Assembly: GCA_905480575.1 (NCBI GenBank)
Contig: CAJQQZ010000031.1
Location: 16,859 to 80,858, forward strand
Direction: 5' to 3'
Source: an uncultured Alphaproteobacteria bacterium
GTDB lineage: Bacteria > Pseudomonadota > Alphaproteobacteria > UBA7985 > CAJQQZ01
Length of the DNA: 64,000 nucleotides
The translations under genes and the position numbers were made by a program. Each line of letters starts with the position of its first letter. Within the stretch, counting starts at the first letter, position 1. The notes beneath the pieces are model-generated. The model saw only the letters and a program-made list of their open reading frames with translations. It made no database searches and was not told the DNA's origin. Below, in pieces: positions 52,970 through 61,053 of the stretch.

Positions 52970-52987
52970 CAAAAGTGTAACCTATGT
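52970..52987 (-). repeat. IS481 inner terminal repeat, right
   Basis: CAAAAGTGTAACCTATGT on the plus strand, upstream of the transposase start. A second copy of the T-A-C-C-T-A-T-G-T-C-T core follows at 53002-53014, giving the outer repeat. Confidence 0.85.
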
Positions 52988-53180
52988 CTCCGGTATGAAC
53001 TGTTACCTATGTCTCGGGTAGTTCAACAAACATCAAACGGCTTGTGCGCCTTGATGTGGCATCAATCCCAATCGTTCCTGTCTGACTTTAGAGGGAGGAG
53101 TCCGTCCAGAAAGCAGCAAACTCACTCTAACGGTGGTGAGGCCCGGAAATATTACCGATAAAAGCCGTAAATCCCACGCC

Positions 53181-53264
53181 TCAGCCCATTTGCCGACAAG
53201 GCCCTTGTAGAAGAGCCGTCATCAAGGCATCGAGCACCAAGTCAGTTTGCATCCGCGAGTTCAT
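53181..53264 (-). pseudogene. Probable IS3-type transposase remnant
   Basis: Starting three bases after the LysR stop, the minus strand encodes M-N-S-R-M-Q-T-D-L-V-L-D-A-L-M-T-A-L before it decays to a stop at 53181. The M-x-T-D-L-V-L-D-A-L-x-x-A-L string resembles the integrase-core segment of IS3-family OrfB proteins. No IS ends or further transposase sequence are recognisable between here and 53019, and the ~250 bp hold nothing else I can name. This is a short match, so low confidence. Confidence 0.35.
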
Positions 53265-53265
53265 T

Positions 53266-54156
53266 TTAGGTATTCATCCTTTCAGCCTGCTCGATAACCA
53301 GACGCATGAAAGCGTCAATGACTTTGGACTTAGGTTGCAGTCGTGATTTCATCAACCAGACATTAAGGTGGAGAGCTGGCTCTAAGGGTCTGAACTCGAT
53401 TTTGTCGTTGGTGTATTCTTTAGCAAAAAGTGCATCGACCATTGTTAATCCAATACCCTGCTCGACCATCCTCATGCGGGTATAGGACAGTGAAGCCTCA
53501 CCTCTTTCGATTGGGCGGGAATCTTCCGCTAAAAAAAACTCCTCGATCTGCTCTCGTGAGCGATCCAGCATACTGGCGGTTATAAAATCTTGCTGATGGA
53601 AGTCCTTTGGTCGCAATCGTGACTTAGCCGCAAGGGGATGTCCCTTTTTCATTGAGGCCATCAGTTCGACGTCAAACAGCTTGCGGCATTCGACATTGGG
53701 ATCGTCTACCGATAGAAGGCCAATGGCAAAATCCAGCTGTCGTTGGGAGACTAGCTCAACAAGAGCCTGTGAATTCCTCGTGTGAATACTCGCTGTCACG
53801 GCTGGGTGGGACAACATGAAGGTTGAGACGACTTCAGGCACGAAATCTCGGGAAAGTTGTGGGGTGGTGCCGACCGTCAGGCTCCCATGACGCATCTCAC
53901 GAAGGTTACTGGCCCGGGTTTCGAGCTGACGAAGACTAATCAGTGAGGATTCTGCTTGCTCCGCTATCAGCCGTCCTTCCTCTGTCGGATAGAGCCTGCC
54001 ATTCATGCGTTCGACAAGTTGAAAACCGAAATGTTCTTCCAGTCTTTTCAACATCTTACTGGCATTCGGCTGGGTTGTGTGCATGACCTTTGCCGTCTCT
54101 GACACAGACCTAGTGCGGATCAAGTTATGTAAGAATTCTAGATCTCGAGTATGCAT
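53266..54156 (-). CDS. LysR-type transcriptional regulator
   Basis: 296 residues. N-terminal winged HTH (~1-60): R-S-V-S-E-T-A-K-V-M-H-T-T-Q-P-N-A-S-K-M-L-K-R-L-E-E, then F-x-L-V-E-R. The effector-binding domain follows (G-S-L-T-V-G-T-T-P-Q-L, Q-L-D-F-A-I-G-L, G-I-G-L-T-M-V-D). It is divergent from the transport/catabolic operon with 147 nt between the starts and a palindrome in that gap, so it is the probable regulator of the operon, with the transported compound or a product as inducer. Confidence 0.92.
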   Translation of the reverse strand: MHTRDLEFLHNLIRTRSVSETAKVMHTTQPNASKMLKRLEEHFGFQLVERMNGRLYPTEEGRLIAEQAESSLISLRQLETRASNLREMRHGSLTVGTTPQLSRDFVPEVVSTFMLSHPAVTASIHTRNSQALVELVSQRQLDFAIGLLSVDDPNVECRKLFDVELMASMKKGHPLAAKSRLRPKDFHQQDFITASMLDRSREQIEEFFLAEDSRPIERGEASLSYTRMRMVEQGIGLTMVDALFAKEYTNDKIEFRPLEPALHLNVWLMKSRLQPKSKVIDAFMRLVIEQAERMNT

Positions 54157-54169
54157 TGATATTCCAAAT

Positions 54170-54187
54170 ATTCATAGATCGATGAAT
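54170..54187. promoter_or_regulatory. Candidate LysR operator
   Basis: ATTCAT-N6-ATGAAT, a perfect 6+6 palindrome located 14 bases upstream of the LysR start and ahead of the divergent binding-protein gene. A looser outer pair (ATTCCAAAT at 54161 and ATTTGGAGAAT at 54195) surrounds it. Position and symmetry suit autoregulation plus operon control; it does not strictly fit the T-N11-A consensus. Confidence 0.5.
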
Positions 54188-54303
54188 TATTTCAATTTGG
54201 AGAATACCCTGCATTTCGATAGGCTGTCTAGCGTACGACAATGAAATTATGCAGATTGCGTCTGGCAAAATATCTGCTTGCGCGGTTTGACTGGGAGATA
54301 AAA

Positions 54304-55935
54304 ATGATCAATGACACAATCAATCGCAGGACGTTTCTTCAAGGCACGGCTGCCACTGGCGCTGCATTAGCAGCGACTACGGCGATCCCCGCTTTTGCGT
54401 CAGCAGGACAACCTGTTGAAAGCATGTCCGTGCTAACGGCAAACGCAAGTTTTGACCCGGTTCGCCCGGAAATGGGCCGACTTATAACTCAAGCGGCGAA
54501 AGGGATCGGCTGGGATATTAAACTGGCTGCGGAAGACTATAACCTAGGGATCGGTAAGGTTTTCAAGGAACAGGATTTTGATATGTTCATCGTCCGCTGG
54601 ACCGGGCGGGCAAACCGGATCGATCCTGAAACATTCATTCGGATGCAACACCACAAGGATGGCGCTTACAACAAATGGGGCTATGACAATCCGCGCATCA
54701 ATGAGCTTGGTGACGCTCAGCAAGTGGCCATGGTTGCCGAAGAGCGCCAAGCCCTCGTGCATGAGGCCCAAGCGCTTTTGCACGAAGATGCAGTGCGTAG
54801 CCCGATTGTCTATCCTTCAATGACTAATGCATATCGTGAAGATCGCCTGGATGGCCTTGTCCCAATGCTTGGTGAAGGCATCGGCAGTTTCTGGACAGAT
54901 ATCAATGTTAGCGTGAAGCATGGCGACGGTTATGTGCGTACTGGCCAGACCTCTCCATTGAAAAATTTGAATCCAGTATCTGCGACTGACTCAAATGAAT
55001 TTAAGGAGCTTCGGATGATCTATGATCGTCTGGCTCAGGTCGACCCAAGCGGCAAAGTCGTTCCTTGGGCGGCAACTTCGATTGATATCGTCGATAACAC
55101 AACGGTTGATATCGTGCTGCGTGAAGGAATGAAGTTCCATGATGGAATGCCGGTCACCGTGGATGACGTAATCTTCACCTTTGACTATTGTACCAAGTGG
55201 AAGGCACCCTTCTTCATCTCATCGCTTGAGAAGTTCGAGAGCGTCACCAAAACTGGTGCTAATTCCCTACGCATCAAACTCAGCGCACCTCATGCGCCAC
55301 TGATGATTAACTTTTTCTGCTCGATATTCATTCTGCCACAGCACATCTGGAAGGATATTCCGGAGAAGGCCAATGTGGACGACGTGTTGAACTTTGCTAA
55401 TGAGAATCCTATTGGATCTGGGCCGTTCAGCTTCGACTACTGGGATCGTGGCAAGGAATTGAAGGTCAGCGCAAATCCTGATCACTTCAGCCCGCCGAAA
55501 TGTGCTGGCATTATCCGCGTCACCTATGGCAGTCACGACGCTATGGCAGCAGCCATTGAGGCTGGCGAATGTGATCGGACGCGTTACATCCTCAAGCCAG
55601 CACTGGTGGAGGATCTCAACAAGATCGATGGTATCGTTGGGGCAGGCTATGCAAGTCACGGTTTCTATGATCTGGGCTACAACGTGCGTCGTGGCCCACT
55701 CGCTGACCCGGCTTTCCGTAGGGCGATGGACATGATCATTCCGCGCGATGTGATTCGTGACGTAGTGATGTCAGGTTTTGCAGAAAACGGCGGTTCGGTT
55801 ATCGCGCCCGCCAACGAATTCTGGCACAACAGCGCAGTGAAATCACGTCCAACCAACGTGAAAGCAGCGCGCGATGTCCTGGCTGGCGCTGGTTATAGCT
55901 GGGATGGCAACGGGACATTGCTCTATCCGGCTTAA
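54304..55935 (+). CDS. Peptide-type ABC solute-binding protein with circularly permuted sequence order
   Basis: 543 residues from the ATG at 54304 (GGGAG ahead); an ATG at 54241 would add 21 residues before the signal. Tat signal N-R-R-T-F-L-Q, cleavage near A-S-A (~34). Residues ~40-200 match what is normally the C-terminal third of SBP_bac_5 proteins: V-L-T-A-N-A-S-F-D-P-V-R, I-G-W-D-I, D-F-D-M-F-I-V-R-W, N-K-W-G-Y-D-N-P, A-Q-A-L-L-H-E-D. Residues ~204-543 match the normal beginning and middle (L-K-N-L-N-P, Y-D-R-L, L-R-E-G-M-K-F-H-D-G-M-P-V-T, D-V-I-F-T-F-D, P-I-G-S-G-P-F, Y-N-V-R-R-G-P-L-A-D-P-A-F-R-R-A). It stops at A-G-Y-S-W-D-G-N-G-T-L-L-Y-P-A, where the N-terminal segment would ordinarily follow. 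It should deliver substrate to the permeases encoded next. Confidence 0.9.
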   Translation: MINDTINRRTFLQGTAATGAALAATTAIPAFASAGQPVESMSVLTANASFDPVRPEMGRLITQAAKGIGWDIKLAAEDYNLGIGKVFKEQDFDMFIVRWTGRANRIDPETFIRMQHHKDGAYNKWGYDNPRINELGDAQQVAMVAEERQALVHEAQALLHEDAVRSPIVYPSMTNAYREDRLDGLVPMLGEGIGSFWTDINVSVKHGDGYVRTGQTSPLKNLNPVSATDSNEFKELRMIYDRLAQVDPSGKVVPWAATSIDIVDNTTVDIVLREGMKFHDGMPVTVDDVIFTFDYCTKWKAPFFISSLEKFESVTKTGANSLRIKLSAPHAPLMINFFCSIFILPQHIWKDIPEKANVDDVLNFANENPIGSGPFSFDYWDRGKELKVSANPDHFSPPKCAGIIRVTYGSHDAMAAAIEAGECDRTRYILKPALVEDLNKIDGIVGAGYASHGFYDLGYNVRRGPLADPAFRRAMDMIIPRDVIRDVVMSGFAENGGSVIAPANEFWHNSAVKSRPTNVKAARDVLAGAGYSWDGNGTLLYPA

Positions 55936-56031
55936 CCTGACCGACACAACCTAATTGTTCAATGCTGTTGTTTAAGCCGCCAGGCCTTTTAGTGCCTGGC
56001 GGAACGTCATGACTTTGTCTGGAACTGCCCC

Positions 56032-57018
56032 ATGTTAGACTACATCATTCGCCGGTTCGTCTACACTCTGATCACTATCGTCGCCGTAGCGACAATCCTT
56101 TTCATACTATTCCGGATGCTGCCGGGTGAACCGACGATGCAAGTGATCAGTCCAGCGATGGATCCCGCAGTTCAGGAGCGGATGAAGAAAGCTTTCGGGT
56201 TAAATGAGCCGATTTGGAAGCAATACTTCATCTACATGAAAAATCTGATCACCCTGGAATGGGGCAGATCATTCGTATCTGCTCAGGAAGTCACCTCCAT
56301 TTTGTCTTACAGATTCTGGAATACCATCCTTTTGATGGCCGCCGGCATGTGTATGACGCTTGTTCTAGGTATCGGTATGGGAATTATTATGGCTTGGCGC
56401 CGCAATGGTGCTGTCGATCTGATAGGTACTGTCGTTGGTCTGATCTTTCAGGCAGCGCCTCCGTTCATTACCGGCCTACTGCTGCTTATGATTCTTAGTT
56501 ACAACATGGGGTTCTTTCCAACCGGAGGTATGTACGCTCCGGGAAATCGGCCAGACGGTCTTTTTGACCTGCTCACAACAGCTGATTTTTGGCACCGTCT
56601 TGTTTTGCCCACATTGACCGTGGGTATGTACTACATCTCAACACCGATGCTGATCATGCGGGATAGCATGTTAGAAGTTCTTGGATCAGACTATATCGAA
56701 CTGGCCCGCGCAAAGGGGTTGAAATCAAGAGTGATCATGATCCGCCATGCAGCCCGCAATGCGCTTCTGGGTGTGGTTACTATCGCTGGTATTATGATCG
56801 GCTTTGCAGTGGGTGGTCAGGTGGTTGTTGAATCGCTCTTTTCCTGGCCTGGCATGGGGCAGCTGATGGTTGAAAGCGCGGCTCAACATGATTATCCGGT
56901 CGCGCAGGGTACCTTCCTTATGTTGGCGATCTTGGTGATTTCGCTGAATTTCCTAACAGATGTTCTCTATTCATATCTTGACCCAAGGATCAAGATCACA
57001 GCCAAGGGGTTGAGTTGA
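56032..57018 (+). CDS. ABC transporter permease, DppB/OppB-like
   Basis: 328 residues, six membrane helices, with N-terminal Y-I-I-R-R-F-V-Y-T-L and F-R-M-L-P-G-E-P, typical of the first Dpp/Opp permease. The ATPase-contact (EAA) loop is Y-I-E-L-A-R-A-K-G-L, followed by R-H-A-A-R-N-A-L-L. It forms the inner-membrane pore with the second permease at 58132. Its stop and the next start overlap (TGATG), so the enolase-superfamily gene is co-translated. Confidence 0.93.
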   Translation: MLDYIIRRFVYTLITIVAVATILFILFRMLPGEPTMQVISPAMDPAVQERMKKAFGLNEPIWKQYFIYMKNLITLEWGRSFVSAQEVTSILSYRFWNTILLMAAGMCMTLVLGIGMGIIMAWRRNGAVDLIGTVVGLIFQAAPPFITGLLLLMILSYNMGFFPTGGMYAPGNRPDGLFDLLTTADFWHRLVLPTLTVGMYYISTPMLIMRDSMLEVLGSDYIELARAKGLKSRVIMIRHAARNALLGVVTIAGIMIGFAVGGQVVVESLFSWPGMGQLMVESAAQHDYPVAQGTFLMLAILVISLNFLTDVLYSYLDPRIKITAKGLS

Positions 57019-58142
57019 TGGCAGATGGTCTCAATATTGCGCAAGTGGAATGCTGGCCTATTAAGATCCCACTGGCACGCTCCTATCATCTTTCTGCGGT
57101 GCTTGGTACGCTCACTCATTCACAAGCCGCCATTGTCCGGCTGACACTGGAAGATGGGACCGTTGGCTGGGGTGAATGTGATCCGCACGCTGAGTTTGAT
57201 GGCTACACGCTGGAAAAGGCATGTCAAACTGTTGCAGAGCGTGCATCAGCAATGATTGGTTTGAGCGTTGCTGACTGGGTTGAGAATGCGCGTGGGCGCG
57301 CTTTTCACGGTACGCCCGCCGCCGCAATCGACGTGGCCTGTTACGATGCTTTAGGCCAAGCGCGGAGGGTGCCCGTCTGGCAGTTGCTGGGCAAGCGTGT
57401 ACATGATGGGGTTGATGTTCTTTGGCCGACATCCAGCGGGACGGCAGAGGAAGATTTGGAAATCATCCAAGAACGCCATCCACAGGGCTTTCGCACCTAT
57501 ATGCTCAAGATGGGTAGCCGTCCTATCGAGGACGATATTGCGCGGACGCATGAGGTGTTCCGGGCTCTCCCTGACGGCGTGCAAATAATGGTTGATGCCA
57601 ATCAAGGCTGGAACCGGGATCAGGCAAAGGCCTATGCCAAAGGTTGTGATGGATTGCCGGTTGTTCTGATCGAGCAGCCTTTGGCGGCCGAAGACCTGGA
57701 GGGAATGAACACTCTATGTGGGGAGACGCCTCTGGCGATTTCCGTGGATGAAGCTTTGTTAACACCTCAAGATGCTGACGAAATAATCGGGCATGATGCA
57801 GCAGACGTTTTCTCTATCAAGATATCCAAGCATGGTGGGCTTGCAAACAGTCTTCTGATCTCAGGCGCGGTCCAAAAGGCTGGCAAGCTGGTTCTTATGA
57901 ATTCAATGATTGAATTGGGAATCACTCAGGCGGCGTCATTGCATCTGGGCGTTACCTTGCCTCACCTCATGCCTTGTGGACATGCCTATATGTCAACTTT
58001 GCGGATGGCGGATGATATCACTGATTTTTCTGATTGGGTGCAGAATGGTTATGCCACGATTCCTGATCGCCCGGGACTGGGGGTCAAGGTTTCATTAGAT
58101 AAGATCAGTCAGTATCAAGTGGGAGAAGCTCATGTCGTCTAG
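57018..58142 (+). CDS. Enolase-superfamily (muconate-lactonising subgroup) enzyme
   Basis: 374 residues from the ATG at 57018. N-terminal capping domain with G-W-G-E-C-D-P-H and A-A-I-D-V-A-C-Y-D-A-L-G. The barrel has metal ligands in V-D-A-N-Q-G-W, I-E-Q-P-L and V-D-E-A-L, and the C-terminal catalytic Lys in S-I-K-I-S-K-H-G-G. The first barrel-strand motif is M-L-K-M-G instead of the usual K-x-K, so the first Lys is Met. Members of this group are epimerases, cycloisomerases or dehydratases of amino or imino acids and dipeptides. Placement between two permease genes ties it to the imported compound. Exact reaction unknown. Confidence 0.88.
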   Translation: MADGLNIAQVECWPIKIPLARSYHLSAVLGTLTHSQAAIVRLTLEDGTVGWGECDPHAEFDGYTLEKACQTVAERASAMIGLSVADWVENARGRAFHGTPAAAIDVACYDALGQARRVPVWQLLGKRVHDGVDVLWPTSSGTAEEDLEIIQERHPQGFRTYMLKMGSRPIEDDIARTHEVFRALPDGVQIMVDANQGWNRDQAKAYAKGCDGLPVVLIEQPLAAEDLEGMNTLCGETPLAISVDEALLTPQDADEIIGHDAADVFSIKISKHGGLANSLLISGAVQKAGKLVLMNSMIELGITQAASLHLGVTLPHLMPCGHAYMSTLRMADDITDFSDWVQNGYATIPDRPGLGVKVSLDKISQYQVGEAHVV

Positions 58143-59031
58143 CCGAACTTCTCAGCGATTCAGGAAACTGCGCTTGGCGCTTCGCGAGCATTATCGGATC
58201 ATCAATTCGAATAAGCTAAGTCAGTTCGGTTTTTGGGTGATTATTTTGTTCACGCTGGTCGCGATCTTCGCGCCGTGGATTGCGCCTCATGATCCCTGGG
58301 AAATGACCTATGACAGCAATGGTAATTTTGCATCACTTCGTCCGCCTTCATGGGAGTTTCCGATGGGGACCACACATCTAGGCTACGATTTGTTTTCGCA
58401 GCTCATTTTGGCGACCCGGACGACACTGTTGATAGGAGTCGTATCCGGCTTCATCTCAATCGTGATTGGCGCAAATGTTGGCCTCATTGCCGGGTACTAT
58501 GGTGGTAAAATTGATGAAGTCTTGATGCGGATCACCGACATTCTTTATGGTATGCCCTTTCTGCCGTTCATCATTGTCCTAATTGCCCTGTTTGGCCGTC
58601 AATTGGAGTTTATCATCCTGGCGATTGTTCTGATCATTTGGCGCACTTCTGCCAGGGTGATCCGGGCGCAGGCTATGTCCATCAAACAACGTCAATACAT
58701 CCAAATGGCTAAAGCGCGTGGCGCCTCAGATTTGCGCATTATCTACCGTCACATTTTGCCGAACGTACTGCCTTTGTTGCTGCTCTACGCTGCATTCAAT
58801 ATTGCTTGGTCGATAATCACTGAAGCATCAGCAAGCTTTTTGGGTTTTGGCGACGGAGAAACTGTTAGCTGGGGCGGCATGCTGTATGAACTTTGGCTGT
58901 CGGGCAAAACCCGGGTTGCTTGGTGGTGGTTTGCCTCACCGTCGGTTTGTATCATTTTGTTGGTGACGTCGCTGGTCTTTGTCTCCAGAGCTTACGAAGA
59001 AGTTGCTAATCCGCGACTGCGTAAGAGGTAA
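58132..59031 (+). CDS. ABC transporter permease, DppC/OppC-like
   Basis: 299 residues, with L-S-Q-F-G-F-W-V-I-I-L-F near the N terminus, A-P-W-I-A-P-H-D-P-W, P-M-G-T-T-H-L-G-Y-D-L-F-S and the EAA loop Y-I-Q-M-A-K-A-R-G-A-S, then R-H-I-L-P-N-V. These identify the second permease of Dpp/Opp systems. It starts inside the end of the enolase-superfamily gene (11-nt overlap) with GGGAGA ahead. Confidence 0.93.
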   Translation: MSSSRTSQRFRKLRLALREHYRIINSNKLSQFGFWVIILFTLVAIFAPWIAPHDPWEMTYDSNGNFASLRPPSWEFPMGTTHLGYDLFSQLILATRTTLLIGVVSGFISIVIGANVGLIAGYYGGKIDEVLMRITDILYGMPFLPFIIVLIALFGRQLEFIILAIVLIIWRTSARVIRAQAMSIKQRQYIQMAKARGASDLRIIYRHILPNVLPLLLLYAAFNIAWSIITEASASFLGFGDGETVSWGGMLYELWLSGKTRVAWWWFASPSVCIILLVTSLVFVSRAYEEVANPRLRKR

Positions 59032-59035
59032 GGTC

Positions 59036-60061
59036 ATGACTGAAATAAACAAAGACCCATTGCTTTCCGTTCGCAATCTCGGCGTTGTCTATGAAACCTC
59101 TCAAGGTCCTGTTCATGCGGTGACTGATGTCAGCTTTGATGTCCAGGAAAACGAAGTCTTCGGGATAGCAGGAGAATCGGGATGCGGTAAATCGACCCTA
59201 ATCAAAGCGCTTTTGCGGTTATTGCCTGATAATGGCGTAGCGACAGCTGATCGTTGCGACTATCGCGGCAGTGCTTTGATGAAGATGGAGGGTGAAGCTT
59301 TCCGCAAGGAAATCCTTTGGCAAGAAATATCAATGGTCCCACAAAGCGCTATGGCCTCTTTCAATCCAGTCTACCGGGTTGGGGATCAGGTTGTTGAGTC
59401 GATCCAGACTCACCGCAAAGCCAGTCGCGCCGAGGCATTGGAACGGGCATCAGAGCTGTTTGATGTGGTAGGGTTAGAGCCTGGTCTGCTCAAAAGTTAC
59501 CCTCACGAATTCTCTGGTGGCATGAGGCAACGTGCTATGATCGCCATGGCACTTTCCCTCGACCCTGGGCTGATCATCATGGATGAGCCGACCACTGGTC
59601 TTGATGTGCTTGTGCAGGAACGAATTCTGCGGCGTATCCGTGAAATCAGAGCTGAACTAAAAAGCTCAATCATTCTCATAACTCATGACATTGCCGTGAT
59701 TGCGGAAATGAGTGATCGCATTGCTATTATGTATGGCGGCGAGATCATGGAGCAAGCCAGCACCATCGAACTGTTCGAAAATCCGCATCATCCTTATACG
59801 CTGGGTCTTAAAAATGCCTTTCCATCCATTACGACGATGGGAACCGAACTGATTTCGATCCCTGGTTCACCACCGACCTTAATCGGGCCTGTACAAAGTT
59901 GTCCTTTCGCTCCTCGTTGCCCTTTCGATGACGCGGCTTGCCATGCGGCGAACCCAGCAGCGACTGAAATTGCCGCTGGACATGTGGTGCGTTGCGTTAA
60001 CTATGAAAACAGTGCGCAATTCCGCAGCCTTGCCAAGGAGAAATCAACGTGGTTGTCCTAG
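59036..60061 (+). CDS. ABC transporter ATPase, DppD/OppD-like
   Basis: 341 residues from the ATG at 59036; an in-frame upstream start overlaps the permease and lacks support. Walker A G-E-S-G-C-G-K-S-T, Q-loop W-Q-E-I-S-M-V-P-Q, signature F-S-G-G-M-R-Q-R, Walker B L-I-I-M-D-E-P-T-T-G-L-D and H-loop I-T-H-D-I. The C-terminal oligo_HPY segment has the four-Cys C-P-F-A-P-R-C-P-F pattern seen in Dpp/Opp ATPases, which may bind a cluster. Pairs with the ATPase encoded immediately downstream. Confidence 0.95.
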   Translation: MTEINKDPLLSVRNLGVVYETSQGPVHAVTDVSFDVQENEVFGIAGESGCGKSTLIKALLRLLPDNGVATADRCDYRGSALMKMEGEAFRKEILWQEISMVPQSAMASFNPVYRVGDQVVESIQTHRKASRAEALERASELFDVVGLEPGLLKSYPHEFSGGMRQRAMIAMALSLDPGLIIMDEPTTGLDVLVQERILRRIREIRAELKSSIILITHDIAVIAEMSDRIAIMYGGEIMEQASTIELFENPHHPYTLGLKNAFPSITTMGTELISIPGSPPTLIGPVQSCPFAPRCPFDDAACHAANPAATEIAAGHVVRCVNYENSAQFRSLAKEKSTWLS

Positions 60062-61053
60062 AACTTGATCGGCTGAGTTGCCATTTTGAACTGACCCCCG
60101 GCTTCGTTGATCGAGTTATCAAACGCAAGCCACCCAGTTATATTAAGGCGGTTGAGCGGTTGAGCATCGCAATTGGAGAGAAAGAAATCCTGGGCATTGC
60201 TGGTGAATCCGGCTGCGGTAAGTCGACAACCTGTTCAATGGTTTCAGGACTGCTCGATCCAACCGAGGGGGACATTAGATTCCGGGGTAAGTCTATTCTT
60301 GGCCTTAGAGGAGATGCAATCAAGGATTACAGGCGCTCGGTCCAGATGATCTTTCAGGACCCTTACGAGTCACTTAACCCCCGGTTTAGGACTGTTGATA
60401 TTGTAGCTGAAGGGCCTCGAGCCTTAGAGCTTTGGGATGCCAACGAAATCGAGCAGCGTTCATTGGCTATGCTGGACGCGGTCGGTCTACCTTCGGGCAA
60501 ATATGCTGAGCGCTTCCCTCACGAGCTTTCGGGTGGTGAACGCCAACGGGTGGGAATTGCCAGTGCGTTGGTGATGGAGCCAGAGGTGATCATCGCAGAT
60601 GAGCCGCTTTCAATGCTCGATGTATCGATCCGCGCGGGCATTCTTGACCTCCTACGAGAGATGCAGGCTGAGCGCGGGTTTTCATCGCTCTACGTCAGTC
60701 ACGATCTATCAATACTTGGTAACGTTGCTGACCGCTTGTTGATTATGTATTTGGGGCAGGCAATGGAAATTGGACCGGCGGAAGAGGTTATTCGTAACCC
60801 AAAGCACCCCTATACCAGAGCATTGATTGGGGCAGTTCCGATTCCTGATCCACGATCACGTAGGGCAATTCCAAATATCCGTGGTGATATTTCAAAGCCG
60901 ATTGACCCACCACCCGGCTGTCGTTTTGCGCCACGCTGTCCCTATGCTGATGCGTCCTGCTCTAACACTTTTATTGAGATGGAAACTGGGGCTGGAACCT
61001 TACATCAAGCGGCTTGCCATCGGTTGGCTGAGATAGACAATGCTGGATCATGA
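60049..61053 (+). CDS. ABC transporter ATPase, DppF/OppF-like
   Basis: 334 residues from a GTG at 60049 with AAGGAG eight bases upstream, overlapping the previous gene by 13 nt. Walker A G-E-S-G-C-G-K-S-T-T, Q-loop M-I-F-Q-D-P-Y-E-S-L-N-P-R (F-type signature), L-S-G-G-E-R-Q-R, Walker B V-I-I-A-D-E-P-L-S-M-L-D and V-S-H-D-L. C-terminal C-R-F-A-P-R-C-P. Second nucleotide-binding subunit of the importer. Its last 14 nt overlap the flavoprotein gene. Confidence 0.95.
   Translation: MVVLELDRLSCHFELTPGFVDRVIKRKPPSYIKAVERLSIAIGEKEILGIAGESGCGKSTTCSMVSGLLDPTEGDIRFRGKSILGLRGDAIKDYRRSVQMIFQDPYESLNPRFRTVDIVAEGPRALELWDANEIEQRSLAMLDAVGLPSGKYAERFPHELSGGERQRVGIASALVMEPEVIIADEPLSMLDVSIRAGILDLLREMQAERGFSSLYVSHDLSILGNVADRLLIMYLGQAMEIGPAEEVIRNPKHPYTRALIGAVPIPDPRSRRAIPNIRGDISKPIDPPPGCRFAPRCPYADASCSNTFIEMETGAGTLHQAACHRLAEIDNAGS

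Larger units (their letters stand above)
51745..53018 (-). mobile_element. IS481-family insertion sequence
   Basis: About 1.27 kb around one transposase gene. Each end carries two copies of a related ~15-bp motif. The inner pair is ACATAGGTAACACTTTTG (51772-51789) against its near-perfect inverse at 52970-52987 (17 of 18). The outer pair is around 51747-51761 and 53000-53014 (about 12 of 15 match). The outermost bases are approximate and I cannot define a target duplication. It sits just downstream of tRNA-Phe. Confidence 0.85.

Noticed and set aside
54304..55935. Two fused partial binding-protein genes, or a frameshifted gene
   Set aside because: The frame is open without a break, there is a single signal peptide, the two parts are complementary rather than repeated, and their junctions match a canonical protein cut once. 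Permutation explains this best.
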